This document shows, piece by piece, positions 1 through 9,784 of a stretch of 64,000 nucleotides of DNA (the stretch's first letter is position 1; every line of letters starts with the position of its first letter). The stretch spans positions 124,001 through 188,000 of the forward strand of contig NZ_OY782772.1 in NCBI RefSeq assembly GCF_963678245.1, in the 5' to 3' direction. Source of the DNA: an uncultured Sunxiuqinia sp. (GTDB lineage Bacteria > Bacteroidota > Bacteroidia > Bacteroidales > Prolixibacteraceae). Both the position numbers and the translations under genes were made by a program. The notes below the pieces were generated by a model. The model was not told where the DNA came from. It was given only the letters and a program-made list of their open reading frames with translations, and ran no database searches.

Positions 1-997
1 CGAACAGGATTCCTGGAAAAGAAATGATAAATATTTAAGCGAAGTAAATGTCCCAGGCTTTTTCCCTGATCATGAAGTAGTGCGTGGGGATATTCTGGAT
101 TATGCTGTAGAAATTGAATGGTTTGACCTTCATCTTCAACGCATGCTAAGTTATTTGGAAGAAATTGGAGAATTGGAGAATACCATTGTCATTGTTACTG
201 CAGATAATGGGATGCCTTTCCCAAGAGCAAAAGCCAATGGCTACGAGTATGGTATTCATGTTCCTTTTGCCATAAGATTTCCTCAAGAATTTCCCGGCGG
301 ACGGGTTGTTGAAGACCCGATAAGTTTTGCCGATTTAGCACCAACAATATTGGAATTGACCAAAACCAATAATGAAGGAATGCTTCCTTTTTCTGGTGAA
401 AGCATTTTAACCATTCTAAAATCTGAAAAAGATGGAGTTGTCGATCCGACTAAAGAATATGTATTTTCAGGCCGCGAAAGACATTCCTCCTCAAGATATT
501 TAAATTGGGGGTACCCGCAGCGAATGATAAGAAGCAAGGATTACCTGCTCATTTGGAATATTAAACCTGAGCGTTGGCCGGCCGGGGCTCCTCAACGCCT
601 TGCTGACGGAACTGAAGATAACCTTTTGCCAATGTACGGCATTGATGACGATGGGAATCACCATTCTGATTGGGCCTTCACTGACATCGATGCTGCACCT
701 GCCAAATCATTTATCATCGAAAACATGGAGGACGACAATATTCGGCCATTTTTTGATCTATCGGTAGGGAAAAGACCGGAGTTTGAGTTCTTCAACGTTA
801 ACAAAGATCCTTTTTGTTTAAGTAATCTTTCGGGAAAAGAACAATATGCAACCATCGAAAATGAGATGAAAACCGTATTGATGGATGAACTTAAGGAGTC
901 GCACGATCCACGAGTAGTAGGGCCGGATAAAGAAATATTTGATTCGTACATCCGCTACAGTCCGATCAGGGAGTTCCCCAAACCAGATCGGGAGTAA
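1..997 (+). CDS. Sulfatase, S1 family, C-terminal part (start outside window)
   Basis: This is the C-terminal part of a formylglycine-dependent sulfatase, which removes sulfate from sulfated glycans, usually in the periplasm. The frame is open from base 2, so the gene starts before the window; the GTG at 80 is internal. The block TADNGMPFPRAKA carries the conserved Asp-Asn metal ligands and a nearby Lys, followed by YEYGIHVPFAIRFP, both standard for family S1. The MPFPRAK wording resembles the heparan N-sulfatase-like branch, but the N-terminal Cys/Ser-x-Pro-x-Arg motif is not visible, so the substrate cannot be assigned. It faces a GH28 enzyme across a short gap, which suggests a glycan-use locus. 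Confidence 0.9.
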   Translation, partial: EQDSWKRNDKYLSEVNVPGFFPDHEVVRGDILDYAVEIEWFDLHLQRMLSYLEEIGELENTIVIVTADNGMPFPRAKANGYEYGIHVPFAIRFPQEFPGGRVVEDPISFADLAPTILELTKTNNEGMLPFSGESILTILKSEKDGVVDPTKEYVFSGRERHSSSRYLNWGYPQRMIRSKDYLLIWNIKPERWPAGAPQRLADGTEDNLLPMYGIDDDGNHHSDWAFTDIDAAPAKSFIIENMEDDNIRPFFDLSVGKRPEFEFFNVNKDPFCLSNLSGKEQYATIENEMKTVLMDELKESHDPRVVGPDKEIFDSYIRYSPIREFPKPDRE

Positions 998-1059
998 AAT
1001 CTGCGCCTAAATGAAATCCAAAAGAGTTTAATTTCAGACCTTTTTTATTCTCCGTCCAA

Positions 1060-2487
1060 CTATCGAACAACTCTTATTTCTGCACAATTTTTTTCATCAA
1101 TAAGTTCAAGCGTTGCCTTTGAACGAACTTGAGGATAGAAAATATCTGCTTTAATTACATCATCCAAAACAAACACGGGGCGTAATTCTTTGTTGCTGGT
1201 GGTAATTCGAACATTATCAACAGTGAAGTTCGCTACGTGGCGAACATAGAACCCGGATGCTGGTAAAACAGTTCCAAACATCGCAGCCGTTGGATAAGCT
1301 GCATCTTTTTCAGGGACTATCGTCGCTTTGTCTTCCTCGGTTCCGTTACTTAAGTTGGTGATCAGAATATTCCCCAGAAAAATACGCTCGGCGTAAGAAC
1401 CTGCAATTCCGGTAATGTTGGATGTGGTTTTGGAAGTTGTCGTTGCTGTGATATTGGTAATGGAGACATTTTTCAACTCTCCAATTTGAGGTTGAGGAGC
1501 CTCTGGAGTATGCTTTCTGGCGCGGTTTCCCAACCGAACAAATATGGGGCATCCTGTTTCCATAATCGAAATACGATCAATACTCACTTGGTCTAAAGCA
1601 CCACCGTCGACCATTTCTATAGAAATGGCCGATTGACCAATTGCCGTGCCATAGTAGGTTGTTTCTTTCTCACTCGGACTAACAACACAGTTCGTGATTT
1701 GTATGTTTTGAAATCCGCCGGTTGTTTCAGTTCCTAATTTTAGCGAGTTGCAGTGTGAGTGAACCACACAGTTATTAATGGTTACATTTTTACAGGAACG
1801 TGGGCTCGTGCTTTTCAGGCAAATTCCATCGTCGTCTGAATCCACAATGCAGTCTGAGATTACAACATCGTGGCAGCCGTCAATATCAATTCCATCGTTA
1901 TTGTAATTACAATGATTGTATACCCTAATACCCCTAATTTGCACGTTGTCGCATGCCAGATAATGTTGCATCCAAGCTCCCGAATTGGTCATGAAAACAC
2001 CTTCTATCTTTACATTTTTGCAATTGATCAGTTGAATACCATGTGGTCGTCTGATTCCTTCATCGTTTCCTATTCGAATAAAAACTTCCCCTTGTCCATC
2101 AATTGTCCCGTCGCCAACAATGCCAATATTGTGCTGTCCTTCGGCAAAAATAAGTTGTTTGGTTTCCTTCAAAGTTCTCAACGCAACGTAGTCAGGTTGT
2201 ATGCTGAGGTAGTCTTCAATGTTTGTACTTCCAAGCAATGTGGCTCCATGTTTGAGATGAAGATGGACACCGCTTTTTAAGATAATTGAACCGGTCAGGT
2301 ATTTTCCTGTAGGAAAAACTATTTCACCACCACCACTTTCGGAACATTGGTCGATGGCTTTTTGAATAATATCAGTATTTAAGGTTTTGCCATCAGCAGT
2401 TGCTCCTACTTCTAAAACATTAACGTCCTTGGCTTGGATCGCGATAGTTGTCAGAAGGAGCAGGCAGATTATCGTTAGATTTTTCAT
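1060..2487 (-). CDS. Glycoside hydrolase family 28 (polygalacturonase-like), secreted
   Basis: A pectin-type hydrolase predicted to cleave galacturonic acid linkages outside the cytoplasm. The chosen ATG at 2487 gives a clean signal peptide (MKNLTIICLLLLTTIAIQAK); an upstream in-frame start at 2547 would add 20 residues ahead of it. Family motifs seen in order are NNDGIDIDG and DDDGICLKS with the catalytic aspartates, SHCNSLKLGTE in place of the classical GHG block, and IFVRLGN near the RIK position. Parallel beta-helix repeats run through the middle. Length (475 residues) is normal for bacterial GH28. Other pectin-active families share the beta-helix fold, but the Asp motifs favour GH28. It converges with the upstream sulfatase. 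Confidence 0.88.
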   Translation of the reverse strand: MKNLTIICLLLLTTIAIQAKDVNVLEVGATADGKTLNTDIIQKAIDQCSESGGGEIVFPTGKYLTGSIILKSGVHLHLKHGATLLGSTNIEDYLSIQPDYVALRTLKETKQLIFAEGQHNIGIVGDGTIDGQGEVFIRIGNDEGIRRPHGIQLINCKNVKIEGVFMTNSGAWMQHYLACDNVQIRGIRVYNHCNYNNDGIDIDGCHDVVISDCIVDSDDDGICLKSTSPRSCKNVTINNCVVHSHCNSLKLGTETTGGFQNIQITNCVVSPSEKETTYYGTAIGQSAISIEMVDGGALDQVSIDRISIMETGCPIFVRLGNRARKHTPEAPQPQIGELKNVSITNITATTTSKTTSNITGIAGSYAERIFLGNILITNLSNGTEEDKATIVPEKDAAYPTAAMFGTVLPASGFYVRHVANFTVDNVRITTSNKELRPVFVLDDVIKADIFYPQVRSKATLELIDEKNCAEIRVVR

Positions 2488-2625
2488 GTTTGATGATCGG
2501 TTAAATTTATATTTATAGTGCCTGTCAATATAAAAAAAACTATTCAATATGAATATACTAAACGAGCATATTTAGCAAAAGGAAGTTTGTTGCCCGAGGT
2601 AAGGAGATATACAATTCGAAAAAAA

Positions 2626-2651
2626 AAGGTCATCCCAAACGGAATGACCTT
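2626..2651 (-). terminator. Intrinsic terminator downstream of serS
   Basis: AAGGTCAT pairs with ATGACCTT across a 10-base loop. On the minus strand the hairpin is followed by a U-run (the A-run at 2619-2627 on +), so it should end serS transcription. Confidence 0.75.
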
Positions 2652-2676
2652 CACAATCATCTATTTTTATAATGTG

Positions 2677-3969
2677 TTAGTCGATCATGTCAAACCCGCA
2701 ATAAGAAACCAATACATCCGGCACTTTAATTCCATCTGCTGTTTGGTAGTTTTCGAGCAGTGCAGCTACAATCCGAGGTAAAGCTAAAGCACTACCATTT
2801 AGCGTGTGAGCAATCTGTGGTTTCTTTTGTCCTTCCTCACGGAAACGAAGTTTTCAGGCGATTGGCCTGAAATGATTCGAAATTGGAAACAGAACTTACT
2901 TCCAACCATTTCTCCTGGGCAGCCGAGAATACTTCAAAATCGTAGGTCAATGCCGCAGGTAAAAACTCATGTCGCCACCACAAAGCCGGAGGATGCGATA
3001 AGGAAGGCCCAAGTTTCGTAACCAAGCTCTCTACGTGTGCCACCATCTGATCCAGAATGTCATAGCTTTTCTCAGGGTGGGCAACTTGCACGACTTCAAC
3101 TTTGTCGAATTGGTGCAAGCGGTTTGAATCCACGAACATCTTTTCCATACGATCCGGCTTCGCGACGGAAGCATGCACTGTAAGCCGTGTTTTTTCACAG
3201 GCAGTTGTTTGGCATCCAAAATCACATCGCGGTACAAAATTGGTTACCGGAACCTCTGCTGTTGGAATCAGGTACAGGTTGTCTTCAGTCACGTGGTACA
3301 TCTGTCCTTCTTTGTCAGGCAACTGGCCGGTACCAAAACCACTGCCTTCATTCACCACCAACGGCGGTTGAATTTCCAAGTAGCCGGCATCACGAGCTTC
3401 GTCTAAAAAGAAGTTGATTAAAGCACGTTGCAAGCGAGCACCTTTCCCTTTGTATAACCGGGAATCCTGCTCCGGTTAATTTTTACACCCAACTCAAAAT
3501 CTATCAGATCGTATTTTTCAGCCAATTCCCAGTGAGGTAACTTGTTGTCACCCAATACTGGCATTTCGCCAGCAGCTTTTACCTCCTTTCATTGTCTTCT
3601 GGGGTTTTCCCCGCAGGAACAATGTCTGCTGGGTAAATTAGGAAGTTGTACCTGTAAGTCAAAAACCTGTTCAATCAATTTGGGCGAATTCTTCATCCAG
3701 GTTCTTGATATTTTCTTTTAGTTCTGAAGTTCTTGTTTTTTGCCTTGTTGGCTTCGTCTTGTTTGCCTTCGCGAAACAATTGTCCAATTTCTTTCGAAAG
3801 CTTATTCATTTCCGACTTAAAATTGTCGGATTGAACCTGCGTCTCATTTTTCTCTTTTTGTACAAATCGTTGATCTGTTCAACCGATCGCAGAAGCATCA
3901 AAATTCTTCTTTTTAAAGCTTTTCAACAACCAACTCCGGGTTTTCCTGGATAAATCTTAAATTGAGCAT
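2677..3969 (-). pseudogene. serS: Seryl-tRNA synthetase, broken by several frameshifts (probably sequence errors)
   Basis: The enzyme charges tRNA-Ser with serine. The protein can be followed by switching frames: the start reads MLNLRFIQENPELVVEKLL (ATG at 3969), the middle reads VVNEGSGFGTGQLPDKEGQ and [19 protein letters not shown], and the end reads [20 protein letters not shown] followed by CGFDMID and a stop. Total span is 1,293 bases, close to the usual 425-430 codons, so insertions and deletions nearly cancel. Frame changes occur at many points, including either side of the PTAEVPVTN block. serS is essential and no second copy is in the window, so errors in the sequence are more likely than real decay. 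It follows rplU-rpmA, a common Bacteroidales order. Confidence 0.88.
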
Positions 3970-4018
3970 TTTTGAACGGGTTTTTTAATTTGGTCGGGCA
4001 AAGTTATAAAATAAAAAA

Positions 4019-4046
4019 ATCTCCTGCCTCAGTAAAGACAGGAGAT
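4019..4046 (-). terminator. Intrinsic terminator downstream of rpmA
   Basis: ATCTCCTG and CAGGAGAT form an 8-bp stem. Read on the minus strand it is followed by a run of U (A-run 4013-4019 on +), so it ends the rplU-rpmA transcript before serS. Confidence 0.8.
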
Positions 4047-4071
4047 TCTTAAAACATATCGTTAAAATCGC

Positions 4072-4342
4072 TTAGTTTACTGCAGTAACAGGTTCTACAG
4101 AAACATACGATCTGTTGTCTCTTTTCTTTCTGAAAACAACAGTTCCATCAATAAGAGCAAATAATGTAGTGATCTCTTTTCCATACCAACATTTTCTCCA
4201 GGATGATGAGACGTTCCACGCTGACGAATAATAATATTCCCAGCTTTGCAAAATTTGACCTCCGTATATTTTTTACACCAAGTCGTTTACTTTCCGATTC
4301 GCGTCCGTTTTTCGAACTACCGACACCTTTCTTATGAGCCAT
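4072..4342 (-). pseudogene. rpmA: 50S ribosomal protein L27, frameshifted (probably sequence errors)
   Basis: L27 sits near the peptidyl-transferase centre of the large subunit. The start [20 protein letters not shown] is perfect. The frame then slips, and the middle (a [19 protein letters not shown]-like stretch) can only be read in another frame, while the end reads [19 protein letters not shown] before a stop at 4072. The 271-base span is not a multiple of three, so at least one net indel is present. It lies 19 bases downstream of rplU in the usual order. As an essential gene it is more likely mis-sequenced than dead. Confidence 0.9.
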
Positions 4343-4361
4343 GGTCTAATGTTTTTAAGGG

Positions 4362-4676
4362 TTATCCAATAATATCTTCAATTTGAATCTGAGTCATGTA
4401 CTGACGGTGACCGTTTTTTCTTTTTGTAACCTTTTCTTCTTTTCTTTTTGAAGACGATTACTTTGTCACCTTTCAAGTGTTCCAATACTTTGGCACTTAC
4501 TTTAACTCCTTCAACTTTTGGTGTTCCAACTTTTACACCTGATTCATCTTCTACTAAAAGAAACATTATCAAACTCAACGCTTGATCCTTCTTCTTCCTG
4601 AAGACGGTGAACAAAAATTTTTTTTGTCCTTTTCTACTTTGAATTGCTGTCCGGCAATTTCTACAATAGCGTACAT
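4362..4676 (-). pseudogene. rplU: 50S ribosomal protein L21, frameshifted (probably sequence errors)
   Basis: L21 binds 23S rRNA in the large subunit. The true start is the ATG at 4676 (MYAIVEIAGQQFKVEK when read across a frame slip). The central part VLLVEDESGVKVGTPKVEG and DKVIVFKKKRRKGYKKK is intact, and the end QIQIEDIIG lies in another frame with a stop at 4362. The 315-base span fits a 104-residue protein, as in the family. Several compensating indels sit in A/T homopolymers, the signature of read errors. It heads the rplU-rpmA pair. Confidence 0.9.
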
Positions 4677-4947
4677 TTTCTATCTTTTTATAATTTCCAT
4701 CCGGCAGGCGGGAAAACCAATTGATCATCCACTTCCAGAGCCTACTCGAAAACTTCGGTCTGCAAAAGTAGATATTTTTTACTCAGAAGCAAAAAAACAG
4801 AGCCCTTTTTTAGCTGAGCCTGATTGGATTAGAAATGGGAGGCGAATTGCTGGTTATTGTAGGAACTAAGAAACACCTCCTGTTTTTAATGAAACACTAA
4901 AAGTATTGTTATATTTGTTTGAATACATTGGTGATGTTTTATATTCT

Positions 4948-5592
4948 ATGCAGAAAAAAAAGCTAAATATTCTCGGACTCTCAGTTAGTCAAACTCAATC
5001 AGGCGCTTACGCCTTAGTCTTAGCAGAAGAAAATGGTGACCGACGAATTCCAATTATCATAGGACCAGTTGAGGCTCAGGCAATTGCAATTCAGCTAGAA
5101 GGCTTAAAACCGCCGCGGCCATTAACGCACGATTTATTTAAAAATCTGGCTTTTGCTTTTGATGTTAATGTGTCCGAAGTAGTCATTTATAAGTTGGAAG
5201 AAGGAATTTTTTACTCTGAACTGGTGTGTGTGATGGGGGAAGACGAAGTTCGGATTGATTCGCGCACTTCGGATGCTGTAGCACTTGCTTTACGTTTTAA
5301 ATGCCCGATTTATACGAATGGAGATATTTTGGATAAAGCCGGTATCGTTATGGAAAATGAAGAAGAAGATCCGGTAGAGTTTCAAAGTAGATCGGGTGAG
5401 CCTGGCAGTAAAAATGAGTTTGAAAGTTACACGGAGAGTGAGCTCAACGATATGCAGAATGAGGCTGTTAATAATGAAGACTACGAGCGTGCTTCGAGAA
5501 TCAGAGATGAACTCAACCGACGTAAAAAAATAATTTTCAGCGAAACATTTCAAACCATCCCATATTGGCAGAAACATAAGTTTCAGGATTAG
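4948..5592 (+). CDS. DUF151 bifunctional nuclease-family protein with UVR domain
   Basis: Residues 1 to about 135 are a DUF151/bifunctional-nuclease domain (SGAYALVLAEENGDRRIPII, then RIDSRTSDAVALALRFKCPI). Residues around 165-200 form a UVR motif (MQNEAVNNEDYERASRIRDE) like that of UvrB/UvrC. The ATG at 4948 begins the conserved domain; an in-frame upstream start at 4906 adds 14 atypical residues. The family is often linked to DNA or RNA cleavage, but its cellular role in Bacteroidota is not settled. The last 20 residues follow a run of seven A at 5523-5529; losing one A would end the protein at NRRKK, so the tail may be an indel artefact. Confidence 0.85.
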   Translation: MQKKKLNILGLSVSQTQSGAYALVLAEENGDRRIPIIIGPVEAQAIAIQLEGLKPPRPLTHDLFKNLAFAFDVNVSEVVIYKLEEGIFYSELVCVMGEDEVRIDSRTSDAVALALRFKCPIYTNGDILDKAGIVMENEEEDPVEFQSRSGEPGSKNEFESYTESELNDMQNEAVNNEDYERASRIRDELNRRKKIIFSETFQTIPYWQKHKFQD

Positions 5593-5636
5593 GAATGTTG
5601 AGCGTTGCTGAGCAAAAAAAACTTTAAAATACGACA

Positions 5637-7099
5637 ATGAATAGATTGCTGATCCTACTACTGGCAACATGTTTTTTGGTGTTTTCGCTTCCTACTCCAT
5701 CTTATTCCAGTATACAATCGACGACTGGCGATAGCACAGCCGTTGTCTCTGAACAGTCGTCCTCAACATCCAACATTTTAATCGAGCATGCTGAAGAGCG
5801 AGATTTTAATTTCATGACCGTGTTGCGTGGTTTACTTGGTATGTTGGTTTTGGTTGGATTTGGTGCTTTGCTATCTCGCGACCGAAAGAATATCCCCTGG
5901 AAAAACAGTGGTGGTTGGTTTAGCCTTCCAGATTTTGCTGGCATTAGGCGTACTGTATGTTCCATTTATTCGGGGAGGATTCGATTTTTTTCGGCCATAT
6001 TTTCGTTAAGATTCTAGACTTTACAAAGGCTGGGACTGATTTCTTATTTGGAACACTGGTCGACACAAGTCAATTCGGAATGATTTTCGCGTTCCAGATT
6101 TTACCGACAATCATCTTTTTTTCGGCATTAACCAGCTTATTGTTTTACTGGGGCATTATTCAAAAGGTTGTTTGGGCACTCGCCTGGGTGTTTACCAAGT
6201 TGATGAAATTGTCAGGCGCTGAATCTCTTTCAGTTGCCGGAAATATTTTTCTCGGGCAGACAGAATCACCATTGATGATTAAGGCTTACTTGCCAAAGAT
6301 GAATGACTCTGAAATTATGTTGGTAATGACAGGAGGAATGGCAACACTCGCTGGAGCAGTTTTAGCAGCATACATAGGCATGCTGGGAGGAAGTGATCCT
6401 GTACTACGGTTGGAATTTGCCAAACACTTACTAACCGCTTCAGTAATGGCTGCTCCCGGAGCAGTTATTTTTTCAAAGATTATGGTCCCCAATCCCGACG
6501 AAGTCAATAGGGATATTGAGGTGAGTAAGGACCGTATTGGCAGCAATGTGCTGGATGCCATCACTAACGGAACTTCCGAAGGTTTAAAACTAGCCGTAAA
6601 TGTTGGAGCCATGCTTCTGGCCTTTTTAGCTCTGATTGCCATGTTCAACTTTATTTTCGGAAAGGTTGGTTATTGGACCGGCCTTAACGATGTTATTACT
6701 CAGGCAACCGACGGACGATTTCATGAGCTGTCATTGCAATTTTTATTAGGATATATTTTTGCGCCTGTTATGTGGCTTATCGGAGTAAATCCGCAAGACA
6801 TTTTACTGGTTGGTCGTCTGTTGGGTGAGAAACTTATTTTGACAGAATTTATCGGCTACATTAGTCTCTCAGATCTTAAAGCAGCAGGTGCTTTTGCCGA
6901 TCAAAAATCCATTGTAATGGCCACCTACATTTTATGTGGTTTTGCCAATTTTGCGTCCATTGGGATTCAGATTGGTGGAATTGGAGCATTAGCTCCCAAT
7001 AAACGAGTTACTTTATCTAGATACGGAATGCCTGCTTTAATTGCCGGAACATTGGCTTCGCTGATGTCAGCAACGATTATCGGTATGATCTTAGGATAG
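5637..7099 (+). pseudogene. nupC: Concentrative nucleoside transporter (NupC/CNT), split by two frameshifts
   Basis: An inner-membrane symporter that imports nucleosides. The N-terminus reads as a signal-like segment plus a Ser/Thr-rich linker and first membrane helix (5637 to about 5905). The protein then continues in a second frame (VVGLAFQILLALGVLYVPFI) and in a third from about 5970 to the stop at 7099. The CNT signature SLSVAGNIFLGQTESPLMIK and the later GVNPQDILLVGRLLG and CGFANFASIGIQIGGIGAL blocks are intact. It starts 44 bases after the DUF151 gene. With two single-base repairs it would be full length, so it is probably functional in the organism and damaged only in this sequence. 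Confidence 0.87.
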
Positions 7100-7208
7100 T
7101 GATTTTGACACTCAGAAGGTTACCTCTTACTTCATGCTGTTGAATACTTAACATTAGTGGATAGTTAACGTATGATCATATATATGACTCATTCAAAAAC
7201 TTTCCGTT

Positions 7209-8209
7209 ATGAAACACATCAACGTAATTCTCGGATTTTTCTTGTTAACCTTTCTGTTTTCCGGCTGCAATACTAATCCTAAGGTCGGGTTGCTTCTGGG
7301 ACACCGTTGAACGTGAAAGATGGACAAAAGACAGAGACCTGTTTGTAGACAAAGTGGAAGAACTTGGAGGCTCTGTGATCGTAAAAGTTGCCGAATCCGA
7401 CCCATCGGTTCAGTTTCAGCAAGCACTTGATTTGATTAATGAGGGGATTGATGTATTGGTTATTGTTCCGGTTGATAAGACCGTGTCTGCCGGTATTGTA
7501 ACAACTGCGAAAAAATCACACGTCTCGGTAGTGGCATATGACCGACTCATTTGGGATTGCGATCTGGATTTCTACATTTCAACCGACAATATTCAGATTG
7601 GAGAAAAAACAAGCTAACTTCCTTACAAGGTCGAAGCCTGAAGGGAACTATGTGCTTATTGGAGGACCAACTATTGACAACAACTCAGTTCAACTATATC
7701 TGGGTTGGATGAATGTGCTTCAACCCTTGGTTGATAAAGGTGATATCAATATTGTCTCAAATACGTTTGTAAACGAGTGGAATGTAGAGAATGGATACAC
7801 GGTTGTTAAAGACTTACTTGACACTGATGTTCAACTAGATGCAATTATTGCAGGGAACGACGCATTGGCAAGCGGTGCTATTCAAGCTCTTCATGAAAAT
7901 GACCTTGAAGGTGAAGTTTTTTGTAGCCGGACAGGATGCCGACATAAATGCCATTCGGAATATTGTTTTTGGAAACCAGACGATTACAGTTTTACAAGCC
8001 TTTAGAGTCAATGGCATTTAACGCGGCGATTGCATCTGTAAAAAATGGCGAAAGGCAAAAATCCTACTGATAACATGAGTTTTACGGTAAATAATGGTCA
8101 TCATTTGGTACCGGCTATTCTTTTGGAAGGACAAATTGTTAACAAGCAAAATATTAAAATGACCGTCATTTCGGAAGGGTTTATTGCCGAACAGGAAGTG
8201 TTTGAATGA
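7209..8209 (+). pseudogene. Periplasmic sugar-binding protein, XylF-like, frameshifted
   Basis: A lipoprotein-type solute-binding protein of the ribose/xylose family. It starts MKHINVILGFFLLTFLFSGC with a lipobox-like FSGC. After a frame slip near 7300 it continues VDKVEELGGSVIVKVAESDP, then IVPVDKTVSAGIVTTAKKS and AYDRLIWDCDLDFYISTDN. A second slip near 7610 leads to EGNYVLIGGPTIDNNSVQL and DAIIAGNDALASGAIQALHE. Further slips near 7920 and 8040 precede the end (GFIAEQEVFE, stop 8207-8209). The NCDLDFY-like and GNDALASGA blocks are characteristic of D-xylose-binding proteins. No ABC permease or ATPase lies beside it, so it may act as a sensor or with distant partners. Confidence 0.8.
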
Positions 8210-8377
8210 TACCAATACCGGTCATTTTTTGATGAGAGTGTGGCCCGTTTTGTCCGCGCTCTTTTCGTTTCGACCTCTAATTGTTTATAAAATTGCCTTT
8301 CCCTATTCGATCAAAAAGCTTAACTTCCCGCATTCAAAAAAAGAGGAAATTGAACATTAATCGTTGAAGGATAAATC

Positions 8378-9172
8378 ATGAGGCAATATCTTGACTTACT
8401 GGAGCATGTCACAAAAAATGGTGTGAAAAAAGATGACCGTACAGGAACGGGGACAATCAGTGTTTTTGGACACCAAATGCGCTTTAATCTTGCTGAAGGA
8501 TTTCCAGTATTAACCACCAAGAAGCTTCACTTAAAATCAATTATTCATGAGCTTTTATGGTTTCTGGATGGCGACACTAATAACAATACGTTAAAAGAAA
8601 AAGGTGTTCGTATCTGGAACGAGTGGGCGAATGAAGATGGTGACCTGGGACATATCTATGGTTACCAATGGCGTTCGTGGCCTACTCCCGACGGAAAGCA
8701 GATCGATCAGATTTCAGAAGTTGTTAATTCAATTAAAAACAATCCGAACTCACGGAGGCTTATTGTGAGTGCCTGGAATGTTGGCGAGCTGGATAAAATG
8801 AATTTGCCGCCGTGCCATCTTTTATTTCAGTTTTATGTGGCTGATGGTAAATTAAGTTGCCAGCTTTATCAGCGTAGTTGCGACGTTTTTCTGGGCGTGC
8901 CTTTTAATGTCGCTTCGTATGCGCTGCTGACTATGATGATGGCACAAGTAACCGGATTGAAACCCGGCGAATTTGTTTGGACCGGTGGTGATGTGCATAT
9001 TTATTCCAATCATCTGGAACAGGTTGAATTGCAATTAACACGTCTTCCGAAGAAATTACCCACGATGAAAATCAATCCGGATGTGAAGTCAATTTTCGAT
9101 TTTAAATTTGAAGATTTTGAACTGGAAAATTACGAAGCTCATCCGCATATTCCCGGGAAAGTTGCTGTTTAA
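8378..9172 (+). CDS. thyA: Thymidylate synthase
   Basis: Makes dTMP from dUMP using methylene-tetrahydrofolate. Full length at 264 residues. The [20 protein letters not shown] start, the catalytic Cys in [29 protein letters not shown] for dUMP binding, and the HIPGKVAV C-terminus are all present. It is the first intact gene after the frameshift-rich stretch. folA follows after 75 bases on the same strand, coupling dTMP synthesis to regeneration of tetrahydrofolate, so the pair is probably co-transcribed. Confidence 0.97.
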   Translation: MRQYLDLLEHVTKNGVKKDDRTGTGTISVFGHQMRFNLAEGFPVLTTKKLHLKSIIHELLWFLDGDTNNNTLKEKGVRIWNEWANEDGDLGHIYGYQWRSWPTPDGKQIDQISEVVNSIKNNPNSRRLIVSAWNVGELDKMNLPPCHLLFQFYVADGKLSCQLYQRSCDVFLGVPFNVASYALLTMMMAQVTGLKPGEFVWTGGDVHIYSNHLEQVELQLTRLPKKLPTMKINPDVKSIFDFKFEDFELENYEAHPHIPGKVAV

Positions 9173-9247
9173 ATACAATATTAAATTAAGATTATTAGGA
9201 GGCTCACTTGAAGAGAACTTCTTAATAATACCAAATACACACCGCTT

Positions 9248-9742
9248 ATGATTCACCAAAACATTTCCATCATAGTTGCCATTGCACAAAATTTTGCGAT
9301 TGGTAAAAACAACGATCTACTGTTTTATTTACCCAACGATTTAAAGCATTTCAAGGAAATCACCTCCGGGCATACGATTATCATGGGGCGTAACACCTTG
9401 CTTTCGTTGCCCAAATGGCCCTTGCCCAATCGCCGTCATATTGTGATTAGTGATCAGTTGGATGATTGTTTTGATGGATGTGAAGTGGTCTCTTCTATTG
9501 ATGAAGCGATTGAGAAGGTGAAGGATGAGAAAGAAGCTTTTGTGATTGGCGGTGGCATGATTTATAAGCAGTTTTACCCTATCGCCGGTAAACTCTATCT
9601 GACCCTGGTGCATAAAGATTTTGATGCCGATGTTTATTTTCCGTCAATCGATTATAAAGAATGGGATGTAGAAAGTCGTGAGGATTTTCATGACGAAAAG
9701 AATGGCTTCGACTATTCTTATCTCAATCTTATTCGAGAATAG
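9248..9742 (+). CDS. folA: Dihydrofolate reductase
   Basis: Reduces dihydrofolate to tetrahydrofolate with NADPH. The 164-residue length is typical. The N-terminal IIVAIAQNFAIGKNNDLLFY, HTIIMGRNTLLSLP (NADPH-binding region) and AFVIGGGMIYKQFYP are diagnostic. The position of the usual substrate-binding acid is occupied in the LPNDLKHFKE segment (Asp). It lies directly behind thyA, which produces its substrate, and is followed by a strong terminator. Confidence 0.96.
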   Translation: MIHQNISIIVAIAQNFAIGKNNDLLFYLPNDLKHFKEITSGHTIIMGRNTLLSLPKWPLPNRRHIVISDQLDDCFDGCEVVSSIDEAIEKVKDEKEAFVIGGGMIYKQFYPIAGKLYLTLVHKDFDADVYFPSIDYKEWDVESREDFHDEKNGFDYSYLNLIRE

Positions 9743-9750
9743 AGCGAAAA

Positions 9751-9773
9751 AAATCCTGCATGAAGCAGGATTT
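9751..9773. terminator. Bidirectional intrinsic terminator between folA and a minus-strand gene
   Basis: AAATCCTGC and GCAGGATTT form a perfect 9-bp stem with loop ATGAA. An A-run precedes and a T-run follows, so it can stop transcription from folA (+) and from the convergent gene ending at 9785 (-). Confidence 0.85.
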
Positions 9774-9784
9774 TTCAATTTATA

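Noticed and set aside
3705-3953. Open + frame over serS
   Set aside because: It is the antisense shadow of the seryl-tRNA synthetase N-terminus.
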